This document shows positions 1 to 8,740 of a stretch of DNA of 64,000 nt, in pieces; position 1 is the stretch's first letter; each line of letters begins with the position of its first letter. The translations under genes were made by a program, and so were the position numbers. A model generated the notes under the pieces. It was not told the DNA's origin. It saw only the letters and a program-made list of their open reading frames with translations, and searched no databases. This stretch comes from Streptomyces sp. HUAS CB01. GTDB taxonomy: Bacteria; Actinomycetota; Actinomycetes; Streptomycetales; Streptomycetaceae. The stretch lies in NCBI RefSeq assembly GCF_030406905.1, contig NZ_CP129137.1, positions 1,172,001-1,236,000 on the forward strand. The letters run 5' to 3'.

Positions 1-785
1 CCCATGAACCGCCCGCTGCCCTCGCCGCGCACGGGGAACCGGGAGTAGCCCGTGCGGACGGTCAGCTCCTCGATCTGCCTCGGCGTCACCGAGGGCGGCA
101 CCGTGACCAGGGACGCCCGGTCGATCAGGACGTCCGTCACGGGGCGGCTGCCCAGCTCCAGCGCGTCCCCGAGGCGTTCCTGCTCCTCGGGGTCGAGCAG
201 TCCGGCCTGGCCGGCGTCCTCGACCAGCTGGCCCAGCTGGTCGCTGGTGAAGACGGCCTCGACCTCGTCCTTCGGCTCGACCCGGAACAGCCTCAGCACC
301 AGCCTGGAGCAGGCGCCGAGCGCCACGGTCACCGGTCGGCACAGCCGGGCGAAGCCGACCAGCGCGGGGCTGAGCCAGAGCGCCGTCCTCTCCGGAGCCG
401 CCATCGCCAGGTTCTTCGGGAGCATCTCGCCGACGACGAGGTGCAGGAAGACGACGGCGGCGAGGGCGATCATGTATCCGAGGGGGTGGACCAGCGCCTC
501 GGGCACCCGCAGGGTGTGGAACACCGGCTCCAGCAGGTGCGCCACGGTCGGCTCGGCCACCGCGCCCAGGGTCAGTGAGCAGACGGTGATGCCGAACTGG
601 GCCGCCGCCATCATCTGCGGCAGGTTCTCCAGGCCGTGCAGGACCTGCCGGGCCCGGGACGAACCCTGGGCGGCGAGCGGTTCCACCTGGCTGCGGCGCA
701 CCGACACGAGCGCGAACTCCGCGCCGACGAAGAAGCCGTTGGCGAGCACGAGGAGGAGCGCGAACAGCAGTTGGAGGGCGCTCAT
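1..785 (-). CDS. CNNM/CBS (HlyC/CorC-family) membrane protein, 3' part outside window
   Basis: Only the first ~261 residues are in the window; the gene runs off the left edge. The N-terminus (MSALQLLFALLLVLANGFF) opens a multi-helix CNNM/DUF21 membrane domain. It is followed by the start of the cytoplasmic CBS pair (residues ~200 onward, around VTDVLIDRASLVTV). The family includes magnesium/cobalt efflux and ion-homeostasis proteins; substrate is not known for this copy. The ATG at 783-785 overlaps the TGA of the upstream paralogue (ATGA), so the two are translationally coupled and may form a heteromer. The next gene upstream is the same family, an arrangement common in streptomycetes. Family assignment is secure, transport function is inferred. 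Confidence 0.9.
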   Translation of the reverse strand, partial: MSALQLLFALLLVLANGFFVGAEFALVSVRRSQVEPLAAQGSSRARQVLHGLENLPQMMAAAQFGITVCSLTLGAVAEPTVAHLLEPVFHTLRVPEALVHPLGYMIALAAVVFLHLVVGEMLPKNLAMAAPERTALWLSPALVGFARLCRPVTVALGACSRLVLRLFRVEPKDEVEAVFTSDQLGQLVEDAGQAGLLDPEEQERLGDALELGSRPVTDVLIDRASLVTVPPSVTPRQIEELTVRTGYSRFPVRGEGSGRFM

Positions 786-2122
786 CGGGCGGCCTCCGCC
801 ATGACCTGGGTGTCCGCCGTGCGGACCAGCCTCACCCGTTCGGCCCGGTACCGGTCGACCTGGCGGACCGAGAGCCGCCAGCCGGGCAGCTCCGCCCGGT
901 CACCGGGAGCCGGGATCCGGCCGAGGAGGTCGGCGACGAGACCGGCGACGGTCTCGTACGGGCCGTCGGGCACGTCGAGGCCTATCCGGCGCAGGGTGAG
1001 GACGCGGCAGCTTCCGTCGGCCTCCCAGGCCGGACTGCCGTCCTCGGGCGGTACCGCGGCCAGCTCGGGCCGGTCGTCGGCCTCGGCGTCGTGCTCGTCA
1101 CGGACCTCGCCGACGATCTCCTCGACGATGTCCTCCAGGGTGACGACGCCGGCCGTGCCGCCGTACTCGTCGACCACGACGGCGATCGGCTGCTCGCTGC
1201 GCAGCCGCCCGAGCAGCAGTCGTACCGGCAGGGTCTCGGGCACCAGCAGCGGCGGCACGGCGATACGGCCGACGGGGGTGCGCAGCCGCTCGTGGGCCGG
1301 TACCGCCAGGGCGTTCTTGAGGTGGACCATGCCGACGATCTCGTCGATGCGGTCCCGGTAGACGGGGAAGCGGGAGAGACCGGTGGCCCGGGTCAGGTTG
1401 AGGACGTCCGCCGCGGTCGCGTCGGACTGCAGGGCACTCATCTTCACCCGGGGCGTCATCACGTGCTGGGCGGTGAGGCCGCCGAGCGACAGGGTCCTGA
1501 CGAACAGGTCGGCCGTGTCCTCCTCCAGGGCACCGGCCCGGGCCGAGTGACGGGCCAGGGAGACCAGTTCACCGGGGGTACGGGCGGAGGCCAGCTCCTC
1601 GGCGGGCTCGACGCCGAACGCGCGTACGAGACGGTTGGCCACGGCGTTGAGCAGGGCGATCACGGGCCGGAACACCGCCGAGAAGCGGTGCTGCGGGCCG
1701 GCCACGAACCGGGCGACCTGCAGCGGCCGCGACACGGCCCAGTTCTTCGGCACGAGTTCGCCGACCACCATCTGGACCGCGGAGGCCAGCAGCATGCCGA
1801 TCACGACGGCGACGCCGGGGACGGCGGCGCCGGGGATCCCGACGGCGGTGAGCGGGCCGCCGAGCAGCCGGGCGAGCGCGGGCTCGGCGAGCATGCCGAC
1901 GACGAGGGAGGTGATGGTGATGCCGAGCTGGGTGCCGGAGAGCTGGAACGACAGCTCCCGCAGGGCCCGGACGACGGTTTCCGCGCGGCGGTCGCCCTCG
2001 GCGGCGGCGCGTTCGGCGTCCGCTCGCTCCACGGTGACGAGGCCGAACTCGGCGGCCACGAAGAAGCCGTTGGCGAGGATGAGCAGGAATGCCGCGAACA
2101 GCAGCAGTAGCGCGATGATCAT
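782..2122 (-). CDS. CNNM/CBS (HlyC/CorC-family) membrane protein, complete
   Basis: A 446-residue protein. The N-terminal ~190 residues form the CNNM/DUF21 membrane domain (first helix MIIALLLLFAAFLLILANG). Residues ~215-335 are a CBS-domain pair (HVMTPRVKMSALQ, then VVVDEYGGTAGVVTLEDIVE). The C-terminal ~85 residues are the CorC/HlyC accessory domain. CBS domains bind adenine nucleotides and gate related Mg/Co exporters, so an ion-homeostasis role at the plasma membrane is likely but unproven. The start is clear: AGGAGG lies seven bases before the ATG at 2122. It forms a two-gene unit with the following paralogue through a 4-bp ATGA overlap. Confidence 0.93.
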   Translation of the reverse strand: MIIALLLLFAAFLLILANGFFVAAEFGLVTVERADAERAAAEGDRRAETVVRALRELSFQLSGTQLGITITSLVVGMLAEPALARLLGGPLTAVGIPGAAVPGVAVVIGMLLASAVQMVVGELVPKNWAVSRPLQVARFVAGPQHRFSAVFRPVIALLNAVANRLVRAFGVEPAEELASARTPGELVSLARHSARAGALEEDTADLFVRTLSLGGLTAQHVMTPRVKMSALQSDATAADVLNLTRATGLSRFPVYRDRIDEIVGMVHLKNALAVPAHERLRTPVGRIAVPPLLVPETLPVRLLLGRLRSEQPIAVVVDEYGGTAGVVTLEDIVEEIVGEVRDEHDAEADDRPELAAVPPEDGSPAWEADGSCRVLTLRRIGLDVPDGPYETVAGLVADLLGRIPAPGDRAELPGWRLSVRQVDRYRAERVRLVRTADTQVMAEAAR

Positions 2123-2244
2123 GCCGCCGCCTCCTGGGAGGGGGCGGCGCAGGTACTACCGGACGATCCGTCCATTGCCGGAGGGGGTCACTCCTCGGGT
2201 CGCAGGGATGCCTCACGGGCCATGGCCGGCCCACCGGTGTGAGG

Positions 2245-2267
2245 CGGAGGCGCACTCGGCGCCTCCG
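2245..2267 (-). terminator. Hairpin terminator after PH-domain gene
   Basis: Perfect 9-bp inverted repeat (CGGAGGCGC / GCGCCTCCG) with a 5-base loop, about 40 bp past the stop codon of the PH-domain gene and before the start of the CNNM pair. No U-run follows, as is usual in streptomycetes. It probably ends transcription from the rib-his run. Confidence 0.6.
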
Positions 2268-2307
2268 GGTCAAGAGTAATCACGAGTCCGCCCCGAGGGG
2301 CAGGGGC

Positions 2308-2766
2308 TCAGCGGTCGTCCGTGCCGGTGCCTCGCGATTCGGCGAGCAGGCGCAGGGCGCGGGCGTCGCGGATGGCGTGGTGGCGGGCGATTCCGGGCTG
2401 GATCCCGAGGACCGGCAGGCTGGTGCCGTCACTCAGATCAAGGAACACCCAGGGGTCACCCGGACGGAGGTTGACACGGACGATCTCCGCCCAGTCGAGT
2501 CTGCGGGTCCGGGTCAGGTTGACGACCGTGACGCCCTGGTCGTCGGCGACGACCTTGGGGCGGCTGAGCAGCGCCAGCACCCCGAAGAACAGCAGCGCGG
2601 TGAGGACGAAGCTGATGCGCTCGCCCGGGCTGAGCTTCTCCAGCGCGACGGCGACGGCGGTGATCACCGCGAACATCACGGTCCCGACGGACAGCAGGAC
2701 CGCCCGCGTGCGGGTGGGCCTGAAGGTCACCGGGAGCGTGGGCAGCTCCTGTTGGTCCATGGACAT
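2308..2766 (-). CDS. PH-domain membrane protein
   Basis: A 152-residue protein with two predicted membrane helices at ~22-45 and ~52-68, followed by a ~75-residue soluble domain resembling bacterial PH-domain proteins (conserved tract LDWAEIVRVNLRPGDPWVFL, then DGTSLPVLGIQP). Such proteins are common in actinobacteria and have no settled function. It lies 19 bp after hisG on the same strand and is probably co-transcribed with it. The first ATG (2766) has GGAG almost touching it; the second ATG, two codons in (2760), has the same GGAG at a better seven-base spacing and may be the real start. Confidence 0.75.
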   Translation of the reverse strand: MSMDQQELPTLPVTFRPTRTRAVLLSVGTVMFAVITAVAVALEKLSPGERISFVLTALLFFGVLALLSRPKVVADDQGVTVVNLTRTRRLDWAEIVRVNLRPGDPWVFLDLSDGTSLPVLGIQPGIARHHAIRDARALRLLAESRGTGTDDR

Positions 2767-2785
2767 GCTCCGTGCGTCCCGGTCC

Positions 2786-3634
2786 TCAGAGACGGCAGGC
2801 GTGGATCGCCGTGGTCAGGATCGCGCGGGCGCCCAGGTCGTAGAGGTCGTCCATGATCCGCTGCGCCTCCTTGGCCGGGACCATCGCCCGGACGGCGACC
2901 CATCCCTCGTGGTGGAGCGGGGAGACGGTCGGGGACTCCAGGCCGGGGGTGAGGGCGACGGCCTTCTCCAGGTGCTCGACCCGGCAGTCGTAGTCCATCA
3001 TCACGTAGGAGCGGGCGACCAGGACGCCCTGGAGGCGGCGGAGGAACTGCTGCACCTTGGGGTCGTCCGCCTCGGCGCCCGTACGGCGGATCACGACGGC
3101 CTCGGAGGTGAGGATCGGCTCGCCGATGACACCGAGGCCGGCGTTGCGCAGGCTCGTGCCGGTCTCCACGACATCGGCGATGACCTGGGCGACGCCCAGT
3201 TCGATCGCGGTCTCGACGGCTCCGTCGAGGTGGACGACGGAGGCGTCGATGCCCTTGTCCGCGAGGTGCTTGGCGACGATGCCCTCGTACGAGGTGGCGA
3301 TCGTCAGCCCGCCGAACTCCTCGACGCCGGAGGCCGTACCGGGCTTGGTGGCGTACCGGAACGTGGAGCGGGCGAAGCCGAGCTGGAGGATCTCCTCGGC
3401 GTTGGCGCCGGAGTCGAGGAGCAGGTCCCGTCCGGTGATGCCGATGTCGAGACGGCCCGAGCTGACGTAGATCGCGATGTCGCGCGGGCGCAGGTAGAAG
3501 AACTCGACCTCGTTCTCGGGGTCGACCAGCACGAGTTCCTTGGAGTCCTTGCGCTGGAGGTAGCCCGCCTCATGGAGCATCTCCCCCGCAGGTCCGGAGA
3601 GTGAACCCTTGTTGGGGACGGCGATGCGCAGCAT
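2786..3634 (-). CDS. hisG: ATP phosphoribosyltransferase (long form)
   Basis: HisG catalyses the first step of histidine synthesis, joining ATP and PRPP. The 282-residue length and the C-terminal ~75 residues after the catalytic part (regulatory HisG_C domain, ending ALTPGLESPTVSPL through the C-terminus) mark the long, hexameric form that is feedback-inhibited by histidine. The N-terminus MLRIAVPNKGSLSGPA is typical. The ATG at 3634 is preceded by GAAGGAAG. It follows hisE by 76 bp, with the other his genes elsewhere, which is the usual actinobacterial split. Both lie at the 3' end of the riboflavin run, so some transcription could read in from the FMN-controlled promoter. Confidence 0.96.
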   Translation of the reverse strand: MLRIAVPNKGSLSGPAGEMLHEAGYLQRKDSKELVLVDPENEVEFFYLRPRDIAIYVSSGRLDIGITGRDLLLDSGANAEEILQLGFARSTFRYATKPGTASGVEEFGGLTIATSYEGIVAKHLADKGIDASVVHLDGAVETAIELGVAQVIADVVETGTSLRNAGLGVIGEPILTSEAVVIRRTGAEADDPKVQQFLRRLQGVLVARSYVMMDYDCRVEHLEKAVALTPGLESPTVSPLHHEGWVAVRAMVPAKEAQRIMDDLYDLGARAILTTAIHACRL

Positions 3635-3710
3635 GAGACGGGCTTCCTTCGGGTGCGTGGGTGTGTGGGTGCGTGGGTGGAGAGTGTTCGGACGTACGGG
3701 ACGAGTGTGC

Positions 3711-3983
3711 TCAGAGATGGGCGTAGACGTCGTCGAGGCTGATCCCGCGCGCGACCATCATCACCTGGACGTGGTACAGCAGCTGGGAGATCTCCTCGGC
3801 GGCGGCTTCCTTGCCCTCGTACTCGGCGGCCATCCACACCTCGGCCGCCTCCTCGACGACCTTCTTGCCGATGGCGTGGACGCCCTTGTCCACCAGCTCG
3901 GCGGTGCGAGAGGTCGAGGGGTCGCCGTTGGCGGCCTTGTGCTGGAGCTCGGCGAAGAGCTCCTCGAACGTCTTCTTGGACAT
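3711..3983 (-). CDS. hisE: Phosphoribosyl-ATP pyrophosphatase
   Basis: A 90-residue stand-alone HisE, which removes pyrophosphate from phosphoribosyl-ATP in the second step of histidine synthesis. It has the all-alpha MazG-like fold with the metal-binding acidic residues in [20 protein letters not shown]. The N-terminus [14 protein letters not shown] is typical of actinobacteria, where hisE is not fused to hisI. It starts 33 bp after the ribH stop and precedes hisG, so it bridges the riboflavin and histidine genes. Confidence 0.95.
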   Translation of the reverse strand: MSKKTFEELFAELQHKAANGDPSTSRTAELVDKGVHAIGKKVVEEAAEVWMAAEYEGKEAAAEEISQLLYHVQVMMVARGISLDDVYAHL

Positions 3984-4016
3984 GGTGGTCCCACCCTACG
4001 CGGAAGTGGGCACCTC

Positions 4017-4502
4017 TCAGCGCCAGGGTTCGGATACTGAACGCAGCGTCGCCGCGGTGGCCACCGCCGCGGTGACCGCCTCGTGCCCCTTGTCCTCGGT
4101 CGAGCCCTCCAGACCGGCCCGGTCGAGCGCCTGCTCCTCGGTGTCGCAGGTGAGCACGCCGAAGCCGACGGGGACCCCGGTGTCGACGGAGACCTGGGTC
4201 AGGCCCTGCGTGACGCCCTGGCACACGTAGTCGAAGTGCGGGGTGCCGCCGCGGATGACGACGCCGAGCGCCACGACGGCGTCGTAGCCGCGGCCGGCCA
4301 GCACCTTGGCGACGACGGGGAGCTCGAAGCTGCCGGGAACCCGCAGCAGGGTCGGCTCGTCGATGCCCAGCTCGTGCAGGGCGCGCAGGGCGCCGTCGAC
4401 GAGTCCGTCCATGATCTTCTCGTGCCACTGGGCCGCGATGACGGCCACGCGGAGGTCTCCGCAGTTGCGTACGGACAGTTCGGGTGCGCCCTTGCCGCTC
4501 AC
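4017..4502 (-). CDS. ribH: 6,7-dimethyl-8-ribityllumazine synthase
   Basis: RibH condenses the ribBA product DHBP with the pyrimidine intermediate to give lumazine, the penultimate step of riboflavin synthesis. The protein has 161 residues. The family motifs are present: GSFELP (substrate loop) and [19 protein letters not shown], containing the catalytic His. I place the start at the GTG at 4502 because GAGGAG lies five to six bases upstream and the product ([11 protein letters not shown]) matches family N-termini; longer upstream reading belongs to the ribBA region in another frame. It lies 20 bp after ribBA. Confidence 0.95.
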   Translation of the reverse strand: MSGKGAPELSVRNCGDLRVAVIAAQWHEKIMDGLVDGALRALHELGIDEPTLLRVPGSFELPVVAKVLAGRGYDAVVALGVVIRGGTPHFDYVCQGVTQGLTQVSVDTGVPVGFGVLTCDTEEQALDRAGLEGSTEDKGHEAVTAAVATAATLRSVSEPWR

Positions 4503-4522
4503 GTGTCTCCTCGTTCCTGTTC

Positions 4523-5863
4523 TCACTGGTTGCCGCAGGTCGACGCCGTCACGGAGTCGAGCCAGGGCAGATCGTGTCCCATGCGGTCGCGCTTGGTGCG
4601 CAGGTACCGCAGGTTGTGCTCGCCCGCCTGGACGGGCATGGCCACGCGGTCGAGGACCTTCAGTCCGTGCCGCACCAGGGCCGTGGTCTTGTCGGGGTTG
4701 TTGGTCATCAGCCGGAGGCTGCGCACGCCGAGGTCGTCCAGGATCTGCGCGCCGGCGGCGTAGTCCCGGGCGTCGGCGGGCAGCCCCAGCTCGAGATTGG
4801 CGTCCAGGGTGTCGCGGCCGCGTTCCTGAAGCTCGTACGCGCGGAGCTTGGACAGCAGTCCGATGCCCCGGCCCTCGTGGCCGCGGAGGTAGACGACGAC
4901 GCCCCGGCCCTCCTCGGTGACCCGCTCCATGGACTCCCGCAGCTGGGGGCCGCAGTCGCAGCGCAGCGAGTGGAAGATGTCGCCCGTCAGGCACTCGGAG
5001 TGGACGCGGACCAGGACGTCCTCGCCGTCGCCGATGTCGCCGTGGACGAGCGCGATGTGCTCGACCCCGTCCACGGTGGAGCGGTAGCCGTACGCCGTGA
5101 ACGTGCCGTGGGCGGTGGGCAGATCGACCTCGGCCTCGCGGCGGACGGTCGGCTCCGCGCTGCGGCGGTAGGCGATCAGGTCCTCGATGGAGATGATCGT
5201 GAGCCCGTGCTTGCGGGCGAACGGGACCAGCTCGGGCAGCCGCAGCATCACGCCGTCCTCGCCGGCGATCTCGACGATCGCCCCGGCGGGGCGGAGCCCC
5301 GCCAGCCGGGCGAGGTCGACGGCGGCCTCGGTGTGGCCGGGACGCACGAGGACGCCGCCGGGCCGGGCGCGCAGCGGGAAGACATGGCCGGGGCGGACGA
5401 AGTCCGTCGCGTCCGCCGTGCCGCCCGCCAGCAGCCGGAGGGTGGTGGCGCGGTCGGCGGCCGAGATGCCGGTGGTCACGCCGTGCGCGGGCCCGGCGTC
5501 GACGGAGACGGTGAAGGCCGTGCTCATCGACTCGGTGTTGTTTGCCACCATCTGGGGCAGCTCGAGCCGCTCCAGTTCCTCGGTCTCCATGGGCGCGCAG
5601 ATCAGTCCGCGGCACTCGCTCATCATGAAGGCGACGATCTCGGGCGTGGCCTTCTCGGCGGCGATGACGAGGTCGCCCTCGTTCTCGCGGTCCTCGTCGT
5701 CGACGACCACGACGGGCCGGCCCGCGGCGATGTCGCGAACGGCCTGCTCGACGGGGTCGAGGCGGAGGTCGTCCTCGGCGCCGTCGGCCGGGAACCAGGG
5801 CGAGGGGGCGGCGGGACCCGCCGCGTCCGGCAGGGCGGTGGTGGGAGACGGGCGGACGCTCAT
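4523..5863 (-). CDS. ribBA: Bifunctional DHBP synthase / GTP cyclohydrolase II
   Basis: A 446-residue fusion. Residues ~35-235 are 3,4-dihydroxy-2-butanone-4-phosphate synthase with the acidic motif [11 protein letters not shown]. Residues ~240-435 are GTP cyclohydrolase II with the zinc cysteines in [15 protein letters not shown] and the loop [20 protein letters not shown]. Together they feed both branches of riboflavin synthesis from ribulose-5-phosphate and GTP. The ATG at 5863 overlaps the TGA of ribM (ATGA), so translation is coupled. The N-terminal ~33 residues are a low-complexity Pro/Ala extension. Confidence 0.96.
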   Translation of the reverse strand: MSVRPSPTTALPDAAGPAAPSPWFPADGAEDDLRLDPVEQAVRDIAAGRPVVVVDDEDRENEGDLVIAAEKATPEIVAFMMSECRGLICAPMETEELERLELPQMVANNTESMSTAFTVSVDAGPAHGVTTGISAADRATTLRLLAGGTADATDFVRPGHVFPLRARPGGVLVRPGHTEAAVDLARLAGLRPAGAIVEIAGEDGVMLRLPELVPFARKHGLTIISIEDLIAYRRSAEPTVRREAEVDLPTAHGTFTAYGYRSTVDGVEHIALVHGDIGDGEDVLVRVHSECLTGDIFHSLRCDCGPQLRESMERVTEEGRGVVVYLRGHEGRGIGLLSKLRAYELQERGRDTLDANLELGLPADARDYAAGAQILDDLGVRSLRLMTNNPDKTTALVRHGLKVLDRVAMPVQAGEHNLRYLRTKRDRMGHDLPWLDSVTASTCGNQ

Positions 5864-6504
5864 GCTGCCGCTCCTTCCAGAGCAGGGGTCGTACGGGACC
5901 GGAGCCACCAGTCGCGCATGCCCCACAGGACGAGCGCGCCGTAGATGACGTAGACGAAACCGGAGAAGGCGTAGCCGTTGGCGAAGTTCAGCGGCACGCC
6001 CACGAGGTCGACGAGGAGCCACGCGAACCAGAACTCGACCATGCCGCGGGCCTGGGCGTACATGGCGACGAGCGTGCCGACGAAGATGTACGCGTCCGGC
6101 CAGGGGTCCCACGAGAGCGTGGGGTAGGCCGTGAAGAGCAGGGCGACGGCGACCGTGCCGAGGGCGGCGACGCCGAGCATGAGGAGACGCTCCGGCCAGG
6201 TGGCGAAGCGGACGGCGATGGAGCCGTCCTGGGCCTGTCCCCGGCCCCGGGTCCACTGCCACCAGCCCCAGCCGGCGACGGCCATCACGACCACCTGCTT
6301 GCCGGCGCTGCCGGTCAGATGGGGGGCGAACGCGGCGAAGAGGATGAGGCCGGACAGGAACTGGGCGGGCCAGGTCCATATGGAGCGGCGCCAGCCGAGC
6401 GCGAGGGCGACCAGCCCGATCACGTTGCCGATCATGTCGGACCACTTGATGTGCTGGCCGAAGGCGCTGAACGCCTCGGAGTTCAGCCAGTCGACGGCGC
6501 TCAC
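5860..6504 (-). CDS. ribM: PnuC-family riboflavin transporter (RibM type)
   Basis: A 214-residue integral membrane protein of the PnuC family, with about seven helices (for example [40 protein letters not shown]) and the family tract [13 protein letters not shown]. PnuC itself moves nicotinamide riboside, but family members coded inside riboflavin operons under FMN control (RibM of Corynebacterium glutamicum and Streptomyces davaonensis) facilitate riboflavin uptake, so I use that name. The order ribE-ribM-ribBA-ribH is the same as in the S. davaonensis cluster. Start is a GTG at 6504 overlapping the ribE stop; the end overlaps the ribBA start. Confidence 0.85.
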   Translation of the reverse strand: MSAVDWLNSEAFSAFGQHIKWSDMIGNVIGLVALALGWRRSIWTWPAQFLSGLILFAAFAPHLTGSAGKQVVVMAVAGWGWWQWTRGRGQAQDGSIAVRFATWPERLLMLGVAALGTVAVALLFTAYPTLSWDPWPDAYIFVGTLVAMYAQARGMVEFWFAWLLVDLVGVPLNFANGYAFSGFVYVIYGALVLWGMRDWWLRSRTTPALEGAAA

Positions 6505-7127
6505 TCGGCGGTCCCCTCTGCGTGACCGGTGCGGTCGCTGCGGTCGCCGAGCATCCGCTCGACGTACTTGGCCACGATGTCCACCTCGAGGTTGACCGGG
6601 TCGCCGGCCTGCTTGGTGCCGAGTGTGGTCAGTCCGAGGGTGGTGGGGATCAGGCTGACGGTGAAGTGGTCGCGGCCGGCGTCGACGACGGTGAGGCTGA
6701 CTCCGTCGACCGTGATGGAGCCCTTCTCCACGACGTAGCGGGAGAGCTCGGCCGGAAGCGAGACCTTGACGATCTCCCAGTGCTCGGAGGGGGTGCGCTC
6801 GACGATCGTGCCCGTGCCGTCGACGTGGCCCTGGACGATGTGCCCTCCGAAGCGCCCGTCGGCGACCATGGGCCGCTCCAGGTTGACCCGGGAGCCGGCG
6901 CCGAGCGCGCCGAGGCTGGAGCGCTTCAGCGTCTCGGCCATCACATCGGCGGTGAACTCGCCGTCGGCGGTCTCCACGACCGTGAGGCAGACGCCGTTGA
7001 CGGCGATGGAGTCGCCGTGCTTGGCCCCCTCGGTGACGACGGGCCCGCGCAGTCGGAAGCGGGAGGCGTCGCCGAGGTCCTCCACGGCGGTGACCTCGCC
7101 CAGCTCTTCGACGATTCCGGTGAACAC
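6501..7127 (-). CDS. ribE: Riboflavin synthase, alpha chain
   Basis: This enzyme dismutates two lumazines to riboflavin and the recycled pyrimidine. The 208 residues consist of two lumazine-binding repeats, the first beginning [12 protein letters not shown], the second around [12 protein letters not shown]. The ATG at 7127 is only two bases past the ribD stop and the end overlaps the ribM GTG, so it sits in a tightly coupled operon. Also called ribC or ribB in other nomenclatures. Confidence 0.95.
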   Translation of the reverse strand: MFTGIVEELGEVTAVEDLGDASRFRLRGPVVTEGAKHGDSIAVNGVCLTVVETADGEFTADVMAETLKRSSLGALGAGSRVNLERPMVADGRFGGHIVQGHVDGTGTIVERTPSEHWEIVKVSLPAELSRYVVEKGSITVDGVSLTVVDAGRDHFTVSLIPTTLGLTTLGTKQAGDPVNLEVDIVAKYVERMLGDRSDRTGHAEGTAE

Positions 7128-7129
7128 TG

Positions 7130-8206
7130 TCAGGCTCCCTTGGGGACGGTCGCGGTGATGCGCAGGTCGGGACCGAGACGCACGGTCTCGGCCACGTCGA
7201 GCCGCAACGCTTCGGTGATGGTGGTGATTCCGGCGCCGGTGAGGGCCGCCGGGCCCTCACCGAGGAGTACGGGGGCGATGTAGCCGACGACCCGGTCGAC
7301 GACGCCGGCGGCCACGAAGGAGCCGGCGAGGGTCGGGCCGCCTTCGAGGAGCACGGAGCGGACTCCGCGCGCGTACAGCGCGTCGAGGAGGGCGGGGACG
7401 GAGAGGCCGCGGCCGGCCCGGGGCAGCCTCAGTACGCCGGGGAGGGCGGTCTCGGCGTCCTCGGCGACGGCGACGAGAGTGGGAGCGGCACCGTCCAGGA
7501 CCCGCGCACCCGGCTGCACGGCCCGGGCGTCGGTGTCGAGCACGACGCGGAGCGGCTGGGTGGCTCCGTCGATGCCGCGGACCGCGAGATGCGGGTCGTC
7601 GGCACGGGCCGTGCCGGAACCGACGACGACGGCGTCGGCCTCGGCGCGCAGCCTGTGGACGTCGGCACGGGACTCGGCCGAGCTGATCCAGCGGCTCGTC
7701 CCGTCGGCGGCGGCGATCCGGCCGTCGAGGGTGGCGGCGTACTTCCACACGACGTGGGGGCGGCGCAGGCGTACGGAGGTGAGCCACGCGGTGTTGCCCG
7801 CCTCCGCCTCCTCCTCGAGGAGGCCCTGCTCGACCTGGACGCCGGCCGCGCGAAGGGTGTCGGCACCGCCGGTGGCCTGCGGGTTCGGGTCGGCGACCGC
7901 GTACACGACCCGGGCGATCCCGGCCTCGATCAGGGCCTGGGCGCAGGGGCCGGTGCGGCCGGTGTGGTTGCAGGGTTCGAGGGTGACGTAGGCGGTGCCG
8001 CCGCGGGCGTGCTCCCCCGCTTCCCGGAGGGCGTGGATCTCCGCGTGCGGACCGCCGGCGCGCTGGTGGAAGCCCTCGCCGACCCGGCGTCCCGACGCGT
8101 CGGTGACGACGCACCCGACAACCGGGTTGGGGCTGGTGGAGCCGAGACCGCGGGCGGCGAGCGTGACGGCTCGGCGCATGGCGTGCGTGTCGGCTGCGGT
8201 GGCCAC
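7130..8206 (-). CDS. ribD: Bifunctional riboflavin deaminase/reductase
   Basis: The 358-residue protein carries out the deamination and reduction steps after GTP cyclohydrolase II. The N-terminal deaminase has the zinc motif HAEIHAL plus PC-x-HTGRTGPC (residues ~55-100). The C-terminal reductase, from ~residue 150, has VLLEGGPTLAGSF. I start it at the GTG at 8206 because AGGAGGA lies four to five bases upstream and the product VATAADTHAMRRAV matches the family; an in-frame ATG much further upstream would read through the riboswitch leader and is rejected. It is the first gene of the FMN-controlled operon. Confidence 0.95.
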   Translation of the reverse strand: MATAADTHAMRRAVTLAARGLGSTSPNPVVGCVVTDASGRRVGEGFHQRAGGPHAEIHALREAGEHARGGTAYVTLEPCNHTGRTGPCAQALIEAGIARVVYAVADPNPQATGGADTLRAAGVQVEQGLLEEEAEAGNTAWLTSVRLRRPHVVWKYAATLDGRIAAADGTSRWISSAESRADVHRLRAEADAVVVGSGTARADDPHLAVRGIDGATQPLRVVLDTDARAVQPGARVLDGAAPTLVAVAEDAETALPGVLRLPRAGRGLSVPALLDALYARGVRSVLLEGGPTLAGSFVAAGVVDRVVGYIAPVLLGEGPAALTGAGITTITEALRLDVAETVRLGPDLRITATVPKGA

Positions 8207-8370
8207 CGGGTCCTCCTGCCTCTTCGGGCACGGACTCCGGGGCTGTCGATGTCGACAGAGAGCGAGCAACACCTCGGGAAACGCCGGCGTCAACGGTTCC
8301 GATCGCCCCCGGAGGTGTCCTTCGAAGGCGATCAGCCGCCACGGCCGACGGACCTCGAGGGCCGCCCGCC

Positions 8371-8498
8371 GCGCACTGCCTCCCATCCGGACTTTCACCG
8401 TCGGTCCAGGAATTTCACCTGGTCAACCGGCCGCTGGCTGCGGACGGGTCGCGGACTGTAACCGCCGGTTCGGAATTGCACCGACCCCGGAGTGCGCT
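8371..8498 (-). promoter_or_regulatory. FMN riboswitch (RFN element)
   Basis: Read on the minus strand, the segment has the conserved RFN blocks in order: GGGGTCGGTGCAATTCCGAA, then CCGGCGGTTACAGTCCGCGA, then GGTGAAATTCCTGGACCGAC, then GGTGAAAGTCCGGATGGGAG. The closing helix is made by GCGCACT at the 5' end and AGTGCGC at the 3' end. It lies ~165 bp before the ribD start, so FMN is expected to reduce expression of ribD-ribE-ribM-ribBA-ribH. The 165-bp leader after it (8207-8370) presumably holds the expression platform; I did not resolve its folding. Confidence 0.96.
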
Positions 8499-8590
8499 GC
8501 TGCTGATACAGGCCAAGTGTGCCACGAGCGCGCGGGGGGCATACGGGTGATCCGCTGTGTGGTGGCTCACAGGATGCGGCCGGAACGGAA

Positions 8591-8632
8591 TGGTCCAGAC
8601 CTATTGACGCACTGGTCTAGTCCTCTTAATCT
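8591..8632 (+). promoter_or_regulatory. Chitinase promoter with two 12-bp direct repeats (DasR-type site)
   Basis: TGGTCCAGACCT (8591-8602) and TGGTCTAGTCCT (8613-8624) are direct repeats 22 bp apart. The first abuts a -35 TTGACG (8604-8609); the second lies between it and a -10 TAATCT (8627-8632), with a 17-bp spacer. Paired 12-bp repeats in exactly this position are established for Streptomyces chitinase promoters, mediating chitin induction and glucose repression, and ACTGGTCTAGNCC resembles the binding site of the GlcNAc-responsive regulator DasR. Confidence 0.85.
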
Positions 8633-8740
8633 CTGCGTCACCTCCGCGGAGACGGCCTTCCGGTGTGCGCACGCCGGGGCCAACACGCCCCATCCCACCG
8701 CCAGTTGTGTGATCCCCACCCTCCCCAGGAGGCCCCCACC

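Noticed and set aside
5860..5863. PnuC as a nicotinamide riboside transporter
   Set aside because: Location inside an FMN-controlled riboflavin operon matches RibM transporters; NAD-precursor transport is less likely, though not excluded by sequence alone.
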